Shown here: in pieces, positions 1 to 7,372 of the stretch
How positions within the stretch are numbered: the first letter of the stretch is position 1
Layout of the letters: the number at the start of each line of letters is the position of its first letter
Assembly (NCBI GenBank): GCA_043818095.1
Contig: JBDRGD010000106.1
Coordinates: forward strand, 1-26,046
Length of the DNA stretch: 26,046 nt
Direction of reading: 5' to 3'
From: JBDRGD01 sp043818095
GTDB taxonomy: Bacteria; Chloroflexota; Dehalococcoidia; Dehalococcoidales; RBG-16-60-22
The notes under the pieces: generated by a model
The model's input: only the letters and a program-made list of their open reading frames with translations
Databases searched by the model: none
Told to the model about the DNA's origin: nothing
Made by a program: the position numbers and the translations under genes

Positions 1-1
1 C

Positions 2-250
2 AGCGGTCTGCGCATTCCCGGCGGCACCGCGCCGTTCCTGATTCTCCTGCCGCTGGCGGTGCTCGTCATCTGGGGAGTCTATTTCCAGGTGGCCCGCATC
101 ATGACCGGCATCCCGCTGCCGGACCAGGCCCGTAACGTGGAGACCCGGCTGTTACCCTACTTCATCCTGGCGGTGGTTGCTTTCACGGGCATTGCGCTGG
201 TGCTGATGATTATCACCGGCCCCTACACCCACTTCAGCCTGCTGCCCTGA
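2..250 (+). CDS. 3' end of an integral membrane protein gene (partial, 5' end outside window)
   Basis: The frame is open from the left edge to the stop at 248-250, so at least 82 residues of the C-terminus are present and the true start is upstream. Two hydrophobic segments are visible. One lies near the fragment start (FLILLPLAVLVIW and following), the other near the end (FILAVVAFTGIALVLMIITG). They are joined by a polar loop containing a PDQARNVETR stretch. The protein ends shortly after the last membrane segment. I do not recognise the family. The gene is convergent with the reductase gene that ends at 264, with only 13 bases between the stops and no obvious terminator. A GTG at 59 is open in this frame but nothing marks it as a real start. 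Confidence 0.6.
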   Translation, partial: SGLRIPGGTAPFLILLPLAVLVIWGVYFQVARIMTGIPLPDQARNVETRLLPYFILAVVAFTGIALVLMIITGPYTHFSLLP

Positions 251-263
251 CCGGGACCGTTTT

Positions 264-2180
264 TCAGAGCTCGCTACCCGCCTTGAACCCTTCGTGGATA
301 GCCGTCAGGGCGTCCCGCGGCGTTACGCAGTCGCCAATCACACGCACCGTCAGGTCCGGGGCGCGCTCTTCCAACTCCCGGGTGAGGCGGTCGTCCGCCG
401 CTGAGCCCACCGCAATCACGATGGTATCCGCCTCCAGGAAAAGGGCCTCGCCGTCGTAGTTAATCGCGATCCCCTTTGCGGTAATCATCTCCGGCAGGGC
501 ATCGGCGTAGAGATTGACGCCGTACCTGACCATGTCCTCCAGCAGGGTAATCTTCAGCAGCCGGGCGACGTCCCGGGCGATTTTTCGGCGGCTGACCACG
601 GACACCTTCTTCCCCTGCGCCGCCAGGAAACGCGCGGTTTCCAGTCCCACCAGCCTCCCGCCGATGATGACTACCTCATCACCTGCAGCGGCCTTGCCGG
701 TCAAGACGTCATTCGCCATGACGACATGGGCGCCGTCCGCCCCGGGAATGTCCAGGCGCCGCTGGGTGGCGCCGGTCGCCACGACGACGGCATCCGGTTT
801 CTTTGCCAGGACGAGCCGGACATCCGCGGGCGTTTCCAGGCATACCTCAACCCCTGCTTTGGCTAACTTGCGGGAGAGATAGGCGGTAATCGTCGCCAGG
901 TCCGGAGAAACGGCGCTCGCCACGTTCCACTGGCCACCGAGACTGGTGGTCTTTTCGCAAAGCGTTACCCTGTGCCCGCGCTCCGCCAGGACCACCGCGG
1001 CTTCCATCCCGGCCAGCCCCCCACCGATAACCATGATTTTCCGGGGCCTCGCGGCGGGGCTCGGCTGGTACGCCAGTTCCTGCCCCAGGACGGGATTGAC
1101 CGCGCACCGGTTCCTTCCCTCCAGCCGATTGTGAATGCAGCCGTTGCAGCAGTAAAGACAGCGGCGGATATCGTCCAGCTCCCCGCGCTGCGCCTTGTTG
1201 GGCAGCTCAGCGTCCGCCAGCAGCGGCCTGCCCAGGGCGATAAAGTCCGCCTGGCCTTCCGCCAGCACGCGGTTGGCGAGGGCCGGGTCGCCCAGCTTGC
1301 CCACGGCGATAACCGGCAGCTTGACCGTCTTTTTCACCGCCGCCGCCAGGTGCGCCAGCGGGGCGGGCGGGTGCATAAAATTGGGTGTCGTCCAGCAGCC
1401 CCCACTCCCCGCGGAGACATGAATTGCGTCGATACCGGCCGCGACCAGCAAATGGACATGCTCGATGGTATCCTCGATGGTCGTCCCACCCCCGATGAAC
1501 TCGTCGCCGCTGATACGGAAACACACCGGGAAGTCCGGGCCCACCACCTCCCGCACGCGCCGGACGATTTCCACGGCGAAACGGGCGCGATTGGCGTTGC
1601 TGCCGCCGTAGCTGTCCGTCCGCCTGTTGTCCCGCGGCGAGAGGAACTGGCAGATGAGGTAGCCGTGTCCGCCGTGGACTTCCACGCCGTCGAACCCGGC
1701 CTGCTTTACCCGGGCCGCTGCCTCACCGTACCGCTCCACCAGGTCCCGGATGTCCTTCACGGACAGCTCCTTCGGGGTGACGCCGGTGCGGGGGTGGCGC
1801 AGCGCGGACGGGGCCACCGTGGGAATACCGGGGACGTCCTCGGAGCCCCTCGTCCCCGGGTGGTGCAGCTGCAGGAATATCCGGGCGCCCTGGGACTGCA
1901 CCTCTTTGACCATCGTCTGCAGGCCGGGGATAAACTTGTCGTGATAGATGCCCATGCTGCCGGGACGCATCCCCACGTCACTGACCACGCGGGTGACCCC
2001 GGTGATGATCAGACCCGCCCCTCCCCGGGCGACGCTGGTGAGGAAAGCGGTGTACTGGGGGGTGGTATAGCCCTCGGGATGGCACAGGCCCGTGCCCATC
2101 GCCGCGCAGACGATACGGTTACGCAGGGTGAGGTTCCCAATCTTTCCGGGGGTAAACAGCTCGGCCAGTTCCGGCATCAT
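264..2180 (-). CDS. NADH:flavin oxidoreductase, 2,4-dienoyl-CoA/enoate reductase type (OYE + Fe-S + FAD/NAD(P) domains)
   Basis: The 638-residue protein has the full three-part layout of the FadH/enoate-reductase/trimethylamine-dehydrogenase family. Residues 1-335 form an FMN-binding TIM barrel, with HGGHGYLICQFLSP (169-182) and the RTDSYGG signature (187-193). Residues 341-359 hold the cysteines of a [4Fe-4S] site (C341, C344, C348, C359, plus an extra C345). An FAD-binding Rossmann segment begins IGGGLAG (385-391), and an inserted NAD(P)H domain begins IGGRLVG (506-512). Such enzymes pass electrons from NAD(P)H through FAD and Fe-S to FMN to reduce activated C=C bonds; the substrate cannot be read from the sequence. 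An AAAGGAG site lies just upstream. It sits 3 bases from the ATG at 2180 and 6 bases from the second ATG at 2177, so 2177 may be the true start. In the second Rossmann motif the middle Gly of GxGxxG is Arg. It lies downstream of fabF on the same strand, separated by a hairpin. Confidence 0.9.
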   Translation of the reverse strand: MMPELAELFTPGKIGNLTLRNRIVCAAMGTGLCHPEGYTTPQYTAFLTSVARGGAGLIITGVTRVVSDVGMRPGSMGIYHDKFIPGLQTMVKEVQSQGARIFLQLHHPGTRGSEDVPGIPTVAPSALRHPRTGVTPKELSVKDIRDLVERYGEAAARVKQAGFDGVEVHGGHGYLICQFLSPRDNRRTDSYGGSNANRARFAVEIVRRVREVVGPDFPVCFRISGDEFIGGGTTIEDTIEHVHLLVAAGIDAIHVSAGSGGCWTTPNFMHPPAPLAHLAAAVKKTVKLPVIAVGKLGDPALANRVLAEGQADFIALGRPLLADAELPNKAQRGELDDIRRCLYCCNGCIHNRLEGRNRCAVNPVLGQELAYQPSPAARPRKIMVIGGGLAGMEAAVVLAERGHRVTLCEKTTSLGGQWNVASAVSPDLATITAYLSRKLAKAGVEVCLETPADVRLVLAKKPDAVVVATGATQRRLDIPGADGAHVVMANDVLTGKAAAGDEVVIIGGRLVGLETARFLAAQGKKVSVVSRRKIARDVARLLKITLLEDMVRYGVNLYADALPEMITAKGIAINYDGEALFLEADTIVIAVGSAADDRLTRELEERAPDLTVRVIGDCVTPRDALTAIHEGFKAGSEL

Positions 2181-2311
2181 CGGCTCCTTTTTCCGGGGAC
2201 CTGCGCCCGCCCCCGGAGACGTAATCCGCCTCCTTGCGCACGAAACTCATTTTAGCAGATAGCCCCCGATTTTGTCTTGTAAATAAAAACACGCTGGAAG
2301 GGGCTGTGATA

Positions 2312-2338
2312 GAAAGAGACTTTTCACCGCGGAAAAGT
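2312..2338 (-). terminator. Possible weak terminator after fabF
   Basis: Read on the minus strand after the fabF stop, the arms ACTTTTC and GAAAAGT (2332-2338 and 2319-2325 on the plus strand) form a perfect 7-bp stem with a 6-base loop, followed by a pyrimidine-rich CTCTTTCT tail. The stem is AT-rich, so strength is doubtful. It would separate fabF from the downstream flavoenzyme gene. Confidence 0.35.
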
Positions 2339-2370
2339 GTAAAGGAAAAGGGCAGGGATGACCGCCGGGT

Positions 2371-3621
2371 TTATTCCCGGTATTTCTGAAAGATAAGCAC
2401 GGAGTTATGCCCGCCGAAGCCGAAGGAGTTGGACATGGCGGTCTCTATCTTCACCCGGCGCGCCGCGTTCGGCACGTAGTCCAGGTCACACGCCGGGTCG
2501 GGGTGCGTCAGGTTAATCGTCGGCGGGGCAATCCCGTCCCGTATCGCCAGGATGGTAATCAGCGCTTCAAGTCCACCCGCCGCCCCGATAAGGTGTCCGG
2601 TCATCGATTTGCTGGCGGACACCGGGACCTTCCTGGCGACCGGCCCGAACACCTTTTTGATCACCGCGGTTTCCGTCCGGTCGTTCAGCATGGTCGCGGT
2701 ACCGTGGGCGTTGATGTAGTCGATTTCCTCCGGCTGCTTGCCGGATTGCTTTAACGCCTGCCTCACCGCCCGCGTGGCTCCCTCCCCGTCGGGGGACGGC
2801 TGGGTAAGATGAAAGGCGTCACTGGAAGCGCCGTAGCCCACGATCTCCGCTAAAATAGGCGCCCCACGGCGCAGGGCATACTCCAGGTCCTCCAACACCA
2901 GCATGGCGGCGCCTTCTCCCAGGACGAAGCCGTCCCGCTCCGCGTCAAAGGGACGGCACGCCTCACTGGGGACGTGGTTACGGGTGGAGAGCGCCCGCAT
3001 CACGTTGAAAGCGCCAAGCACGAGGGGGATAACGGGGGCTTCCGTACCGCCGGCGAAGATTATCCGGGCCTCCCCCCTCTGGATACTGGCATAAGCCTGG
3101 CCGATGGCGTCACTGCCGCTGGAGCAGGCCGAGGAAGGCGAGTAGTTCACGCCCCGGGCTCCCAATTGCAGGGATACCTGGACGGGGGCGGCGTCCCCGG
3201 TCATCGTCGGGGCGAAAATCGGGCTGATGCGGCGCGGACCCATTTTGTCCAGCACCCTCACCTGCTCGGTCACGGAAAGCAGCCCGGCCACGCTGGTGCC
3301 GATAATCACCCCGATGTCCTCCGCATTCCCCGCATCAATCTTCAGCCCGCAGGCTTCCTGCGCCTGCATGCTGGCCGCCACCGCAAACTGGGTAAACCGG
3401 TCCATGCGGTGCGCTTCCCGCCGGTTAATGTACGCCGAAGCATCAAAGCCCCTGACCTCGGCGGCCAGCTTTGTTTCAAAGGCAGTGGTATCAAAGCTGG
3501 TGATGTAGCCCACCCCGGAGCGCCCGGCAACAAGCGCCTCCCATGTCTCCGCAACACTCAGACCCAGGGGACTGACCACACCAAGACCGGTAATCACCAC
3601 TCTGTGGGCATCAGGTGCCAT
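2371..3621 (-). CDS. fabF: Beta-ketoacyl-ACP synthase II (FabF-type)
   Basis: The 416-residue protein is the normal length for the KAS II family and condenses malonyl-ACP with acyl-ACP in fatty-acid chain elongation in the cytoplasm. The catalytic triad is visible: Cys166 in SACSSG, His306 in NAHGTAT, and His343 in SMTGHLIGAAGG with the conserved Lys338 before it. The C-terminal NSFGFGGHN glycine-rich loop (398-406) is present. The start at 3621 is supported by GGAGG about 10 bases upstream. No other fab or acpP gene is in the window, so this is an orphan copy. It could serve housekeeping synthesis or a specialised polyketide-like or lipid pathway. A 404-base non-coding region separates it from the divergent pseudopilin operon. 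Confidence 0.93.
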   Translation of the reverse strand: MAPDAHRVVITGLGVVSPLGLSVAETWEALVAGRSGVGYITSFDTTAFETKLAAEVRGFDASAYINRREAHRMDRFTQFAVAASMQAQEACGLKIDAGNAEDIGVIIGTSVAGLLSVTEQVRVLDKMGPRRISPIFAPTMTGDAAPVQVSLQLGARGVNYSPSSACSSGSDAIGQAYASIQRGEARIIFAGGTEAPVIPLVLGAFNVMRALSTRNHVPSEACRPFDAERDGFVLGEGAAMLVLEDLEYALRRGAPILAEIVGYGASSDAFHLTQPSPDGEGATRAVRQALKQSGKQPEEIDYINAHGTATMLNDRTETAVIKKVFGPVARKVPVSASKSMTGHLIGAAGGLEALITILAIRDGIAPPTINLTHPDPACDLDYVPNAARRVKIETAMSNSFGFGGHNSVLIFQKYRE

Positions 3622-4025
3622 AGGTCAACTTCCTCCGTTCCGGTATTGTGATGAAAGGAGCGGGCAGGCAGGGACTTCCCGTTACCGTATTATCCCATGA
3701 CGTTGGTCAGGGAAACAATACTATTTTAGTTCTGGTACTTTCGTACTACCCGGTACGCTTGCCCTCCCGACGTTCCGGGGAAAACGCCAACGCTCTCCGC
3801 CATCCTAATACTAAAGTAATCCCCCGTATAAAACAAATTAACTATTTACTAAAGGCTTCCGTTAGGGCACGATTAAGACTGGGATGATGTATTTATTGCC
3901 GGTTCCGTCCGGTGAAAAGAGGCAGGATTAATCCGGGGACACCCCCCATAATAACTTGGAGGCCCGCCATATCACCGCAAAGCGCCTCCGCCGCTATGAT
4001 TGTATTGAGTACAAAGACCATTGCG
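3622..4025. other. Intergenic region between divergent fabF and pseudopilin genes
   Basis: This 404-base stretch holds no convincing gene. It is more AT-rich than the flanking genes and should contain the promoters of both directions. The fabF Shine-Dalgarno is at its left end. Three GTAC tetramers at 3735, 3743 and 3753, with an imperfect palindrome AGTTCTGGTACT at 3728-3739, are possible operator elements. On the minus strand a weak promoter TTGTTT-17-TAGTAT can be drawn near 3800-3840. I could not find a good promoter for the plus-strand operon. An open frame from 3912 runs into the pseudopilin gene, but its first 38 codons precede the natural prepilin leader and are probably untranslated. 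Confidence 0.5.
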
Positions 4026-4385
4026 ATGGGAAATCTGAAAACAGAGAAAGGCGCCACGCTCATCGAGGCGATCGTCGCCCTGGCGCTGCTGGGGATTGTC
4101 GGTGCCGCTTTCCTCAGCGCTTTGGCGACGTCTTCCACCTCCCGTCTCATTGCTGACGAGCATGTTTCCGCGCGGGTACTGGCGGAATCACAGATGGAAG
4201 AGATTAAGCAGCGTGCCTATGCTTTCGCTTATGACCCCGTCCCCGTCGGCGCGGACTATCCCGGCTATTCCGCCAACATCGACGTGGAAAACCTCCGCAA
4301 CGGCAGCATCCAGAAAATAACGGTGACCATCAGTCACCATGACCACGACATCACCTCCCTGGAAAGTTACAAGGTGAGCCGATGA
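4026..4385 (+). CDS. Prepilin-like protein with type IV pilin N-methylation/cleavage site (PilV/GspI-like)
   Basis: Starting at ATG 4026 gives 119 residues with a classic class III signal: a short basic leader ending KTEKG, cleavage before A10, and Glu at +5 (ATLIEA). A hydrophobic helix of about 20 residues follows (IVALALLGIVGAAFLSALA). The rest is a short polar domain, as in minor pilins or pseudopilins. The protein would be processed by a prepilin peptidase and inserted in a type IV pilus or type II secretion-like fibre. The upstream ATG at 3996 is in frame and also possible; neither has a strong ribosome-binding site. Its stop overlaps the next start by ATGA (4382-4385), so the two are translationally coupled. 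No pilus ATPase, platform protein or peptidase is in this window. Confidence 0.75.
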   Translation: MGNLKTEKGATLIEAIVALALLGIVGAAFLSALATSSTSRLIADEHVSARVLAESQMEEIKQRAYAFAYDPVPVGADYPGYSANIDVENLRNGSIQKITVTISHHDHDITSLESYKVSR

Positions 4386-4897
4386 GACGCATGCTGGACC
4401 GGTTAAAGCAGAGAGAGGGTGGTTTTACCCTCATTGAGATGCTCGTGGCGCTGACAATCACCAGCATTATCGGGATGGGCGCCACGATGGCTACGGTCCA
4501 GATAATCAACCAGGGCACCCGGAACAGCGACTATACCACCGCCAGCCGGAACACCATGAACGCCCTTTACTGGATGAGCCGTGACGCCCAGATGGCCCAG
4601 GTCGTCACGCTGAGCGGGGGCTCCGGCTTTCCGCTTACGCTGGACTGGACCGAGTGGGATAATACCGAGCACGAGGTAACCTACACCTTTTCCGGTGACG
4701 AACTGCGGCGGACCCATACCGTGGACGGCGATGTGCTGAACCAGATGCTGGTCGCCCAGTACCTGGAACCGGCAGAAACGACCTGCGTATATGCCACCGG
4801 AAACCTCACGCTGCGCGTCACCGCCACCCTCGGGGAAGGCCTGAACGCGGTCACGGTGAGCAAGGTAAGGGGGGTGGCGCCGCGGCCCGGCCTGTGA
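4382..4897 (+). CDS. Prepilin-like protein (PilW/GspJ-like minor pseudopilin)
   Basis: The 171-residue protein opens with a basic leader ending REGG, then the canonical FTLIEML stretch. Cleavage is after G14, and Glu19 is at +5 of the mature chain. A single hydrophobic helix follows (about residues 20-38). The remaining 130 residues carry pairs of aromatic and acidic positions typical of the beta-rich head of a minor pilin. A YWMSRDAQMAQ segment resembles the post-helix region of PilW/GspJ proteins, which is why I favour that assignment over a major pilin. It overlaps the previous gene by 4 bases and lies 10 bases ahead of the large surface protein gene. The three form one operon and probably assemble in one fibre tip. 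Confidence 0.78.
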   Translation: MRRMLDRLKQREGGFTLIEMLVALTITSIIGMGATMATVQIINQGTRNSDYTTASRNTMNALYWMSRDAQMAQVVTLSGGSGFPLTLDWTEWDNTEHEVTYTFSGDELRRTHTVDGDVLNQMLVAQYLEPAETTCVYATGNLTLRVTATLGEGLNAVTVSKVRGVAPRPGL

Positions 4898-4907
4898 TGC
4901 GGCAGCG

Positions 4908-7232
4908 ATGATGAGGGAGCGATTGAACCTTATCCGGAAATTCTGGCGGCGGGAACAGGGGCAGGCCCTGGTTATCGTCCTGGTGCTGATGACTATCGGC
5001 GGCCTTACCCTTCCCCCGGTCCTGTCCCACATCGGCACGGCGCTGAAGACCGGACACATCTACTCGGACCGCACCGACGAGCTTTACGCCGCCGACTCGG
5101 GAATCGAGGACGCCATCTGGCAGATAAAGTTTGACCGTCTTTCGGCTATCTGCGAAAACCCGGACTACGATACTTATGACTATGATACCACCTGGGAATA
5201 CACCCTGGGCGAAGAGATAAACGGGTGGTCCGTAAACGTCACCATCCAGAATGTCTGGATTCCCATGGGGGTGACGGCGCCGGACGCCGCCGATGCCCGG
5301 GAAATCGCCGAAGCCAACAAGCTGATGGTGGCGGGCACCTCCCCCACCCCCACCGAATACGAAATCAAGCTCACCTTTACCCCCGGCGAAGGCGAGGAGG
5401 ACCTCCTGATGGTGGAGTCGCTGGGGGTATGGCTGCCCCACGGCTTCACCTACGTGGAAGATTCCAGTAACCTGGAAGATGACCCCGGGGATGACTATTA
5501 TTCCGTGCCCGACGTAACGCCCTACGCCGGCGGCTATGCGGTGGTCTGGGACTTTTCTTCGGTGCCCTTCACGTCTTTTCCCGGCGTCAACCCTACGGAC
5601 GTGCCCATGATTGCCACCATAGACTTCGTATTCGACCCTGACGTGCCCGGTACCATTCCCGTGGGCATCGCCTGGATGGAGACCGCGGGCGTTGATGACG
5701 TGCCCCTGTCCTGGGACATCGATACCCGGATTTTCAAGATTACCTCCACCGCCGGTAATACCCAGATTGACGCCTACGGCTCAAGGTGCGAACTACGCAA
5801 TATGGAGTCCGCCATCGCTGGCGACTACCGCGCCATCGGTAACTCCCTGATGCAGGACAACTACTCCCCCTATGACCGGCGCGATACGCTGCTCTCCGAG
5901 AGCACCACCACTCTCGACAGTATTCCCAACGACCCCAACGATGATGCCGGAGACGTGATTGCCGCTTACCTCTACTGGTCCGGGTGGTTCAGCAGTGGTT
6001 TTGCCACCCCCATCTCGCCGTGGCCGGACACCTGCGACAATTTTAACAACTGGACCAACACCGTTCCCAACACCGTCTGGCAAATCTCCTCAAACCAGTT
6101 CGCTGGGCACTACGTCGGCACCGACGCCAATGCCCGCTACCTGACCATGGCCAGCAGCATGAACCTGAGCAGCTACGACCCAGGCGCGGTCGTGGTGGAA
6201 TGGGACCAGTCAGAAGGGGGCACCCTGGAGGGGACCGACGGCCTCCAGTTCCAGTTCTCCGGGGACGGAGGCAGCAACTGGAGTAACCTGTATACCGCAT
6301 TGATGGATGATACCTCTGCCTCGTATTTCTATTATATTATTCCCGAGGAGTATCTTACCGCTCAGTTCAAGATGAGATTTTACCTGGCGGACATGAGCGG
6401 CTCCGGCGAATATGCCTACATCGATAATTTCGCCGTGGCGGAAATCACCGGCACCGGCGATACCACCTGCACCTTCAAGATTGACGGCACCCAGGTGTAT
6501 CTCGACGGCGATAACCAGCCCCAGCAGGGCGCCCAGGAGATAACCGCCACCCGCACCCAGGTCATCGGGAACAAGAACCGCGGGGAATATTCATACGCCT
6601 CATTCCGTGACGTGACCAAGCTCGTCAAGGAATATGCGGAAATCATCGATGATGACTACCATACCGGCAACGCGGATTACACCGTGGGCAGCGTGGACGC
6701 CGATACCGGGGGCTACTGGTCCTACGCCGGCTGGTCGCTCATCGTCGTCTACTCCAGCCCGGCAACGGCGGGGCACCAGCTCTACCTCTTTGACACCTTT
6801 GCCTTCAGCGGCGGGAACGAAAACCTGGACTTTGACCATGACGGCTCGCCGGGCGGCGATATCTCGGGCTTTGTCGTGCCGGAGCCGATTGAAGGCGAGG
6901 ATAACGCGGGGGTCGTGACCGTCTTCATCGGGGAAGGCGACAATGCTTATTCCGGTGATTATTTCCAGTTCAACGGCACCTCCCTTTCTGACGGCTATTC
7001 CACCAGCAATGTCTGGAACTCACAGTCTATCGGCATGAGCGAGCCCGGCGTAGAGATCGACACCTTCTACGTTACCTGGGCGAGCGGCCTGCTGGTAGCG
7101 GACGACACGGAGGCGCACATCGACCTGCCCACCGGCACGGACAACTGGAACCTGATATACATCATCCTCTCCCTCCGCAGTGAGACGGTCACCGGCGGCA
7201 CCACGCACTACGTCATTCACAGCGGGACATAG
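4908..7232 (+). CDS. Large PilX-like surface/pilus-tip protein with DUF3344-like domain interrupted by a jelly-roll-like module
   Basis: This is a 774-residue protein. The N-terminus (1-50) has a basic leader, an EQG|QALVIVL junction and one hydrophobic helix, like PilX-type minor pilins. Unlike the two upstream proteins it has no Glu at +5. Residues 100-280 look like a beta-rich extracellular region. Residues 345-362 (DVIAAYLYWSGW) and 520-640 (FKIDGT, YASFRDVTKLV, YAGWSLIVVY, LFDTFAF) together resemble the DUF3344-type surface domain known from archaeal and actinobacterial secreted proteins. Residues 370-515 between them look like a MAM/concanavalin-type beta sandwich (NFNNW, DGLQFQFSGDGGSNW, YAYIDNFAV). 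The chain has few cysteines, is acidic and rich in Thr, Ser and Asp, and shows no sortase or C-terminal anchor. It likely forms the exposed tip of the fibre and binds a ligand. The domain names are from visual similarity only. Confidence 0.75.
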   Translation: MMRERLNLIRKFWRREQGQALVIVLVLMTIGGLTLPPVLSHIGTALKTGHIYSDRTDELYAADSGIEDAIWQIKFDRLSAICENPDYDTYDYDTTWEYTLGEEINGWSVNVTIQNVWIPMGVTAPDAADAREIAEANKLMVAGTSPTPTEYEIKLTFTPGEGEEDLLMVESLGVWLPHGFTYVEDSSNLEDDPGDDYYSVPDVTPYAGGYAVVWDFSSVPFTSFPGVNPTDVPMIATIDFVFDPDVPGTIPVGIAWMETAGVDDVPLSWDIDTRIFKITSTAGNTQIDAYGSRCELRNMESAIAGDYRAIGNSLMQDNYSPYDRRDTLLSESTTTLDSIPNDPNDDAGDVIAAYLYWSGWFSSGFATPISPWPDTCDNFNNWTNTVPNTVWQISSNQFAGHYVGTDANARYLTMASSMNLSSYDPGAVVVEWDQSEGGTLEGTDGLQFQFSGDGGSNWSNLYTALMDDTSASYFYYIIPEEYLTAQFKMRFYLADMSGSGEYAYIDNFAVAEITGTGDTTCTFKIDGTQVYLDGDNQPQQGAQEITATRTQVIGNKNRGEYSYASFRDVTKLVKEYAEIIDDDYHTGNADYTVGSVDADTGGYWSYAGWSLIVVYSSPATAGHQLYLFDTFAFSGGNENLDFDHDGSPGGDISGFVVPEPIEGEDNAGVVTVFIGEGDNAYSGDYFQFNGTSLSDGYSTSNVWNSQSIGMSEPGVEIDTFYVTWASGLLVADDTEAHIDLPTGTDNWNLIYIILSLRSETVTGGTTHYVIHSGT

Positions 7233-7264
7233 CCCGCCGGATAAATTAAACCGCTCACCCTCCG

Positions 7265-7294
7265 TTGCCCCCGTATGCGCGCGGGTGCTAAGAT
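7265..7294 (+). promoter_or_regulatory. Candidate sigma70-type promoter for the ACD synthetase gene
   Basis: TTGCCC (7265-7270) is followed by an 18-base spacer and TAAGAT (7289-7294). Transcription would start near 7301, leaving a leader of about 70 bases before the ATG at 7373. It lies 33 bases after the stop of the surface-protein gene and would mark a new transcription unit. The spacer is GC-rich, so strength is uncertain. Confidence 0.35.
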
Positions 7295-7372
7295 ATGCAG
7301 AGGCTCTCGCCGCAGCACGTTCCATTAATCGTTACGGGCGGCGTCACGCTGATTGCCGGGGAGAACAGCACC

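Noticed and set aside
972..2255. Long plus-strand open frame (427 codons) over the flavoenzyme gene
   Set aside because: It is antisense to a gene with clear family motifs. Its translation is His/Arg/Pro/Gly-rich with no recognisable fold, as expected in GC-rich DNA.
3912..4025. Upstream extension of the first pseudopilin gene
   Set aside because: It would place the prepilin leader 46 residues into the protein, far longer than the usual short basic leader, and no ribosome-binding site supports it.
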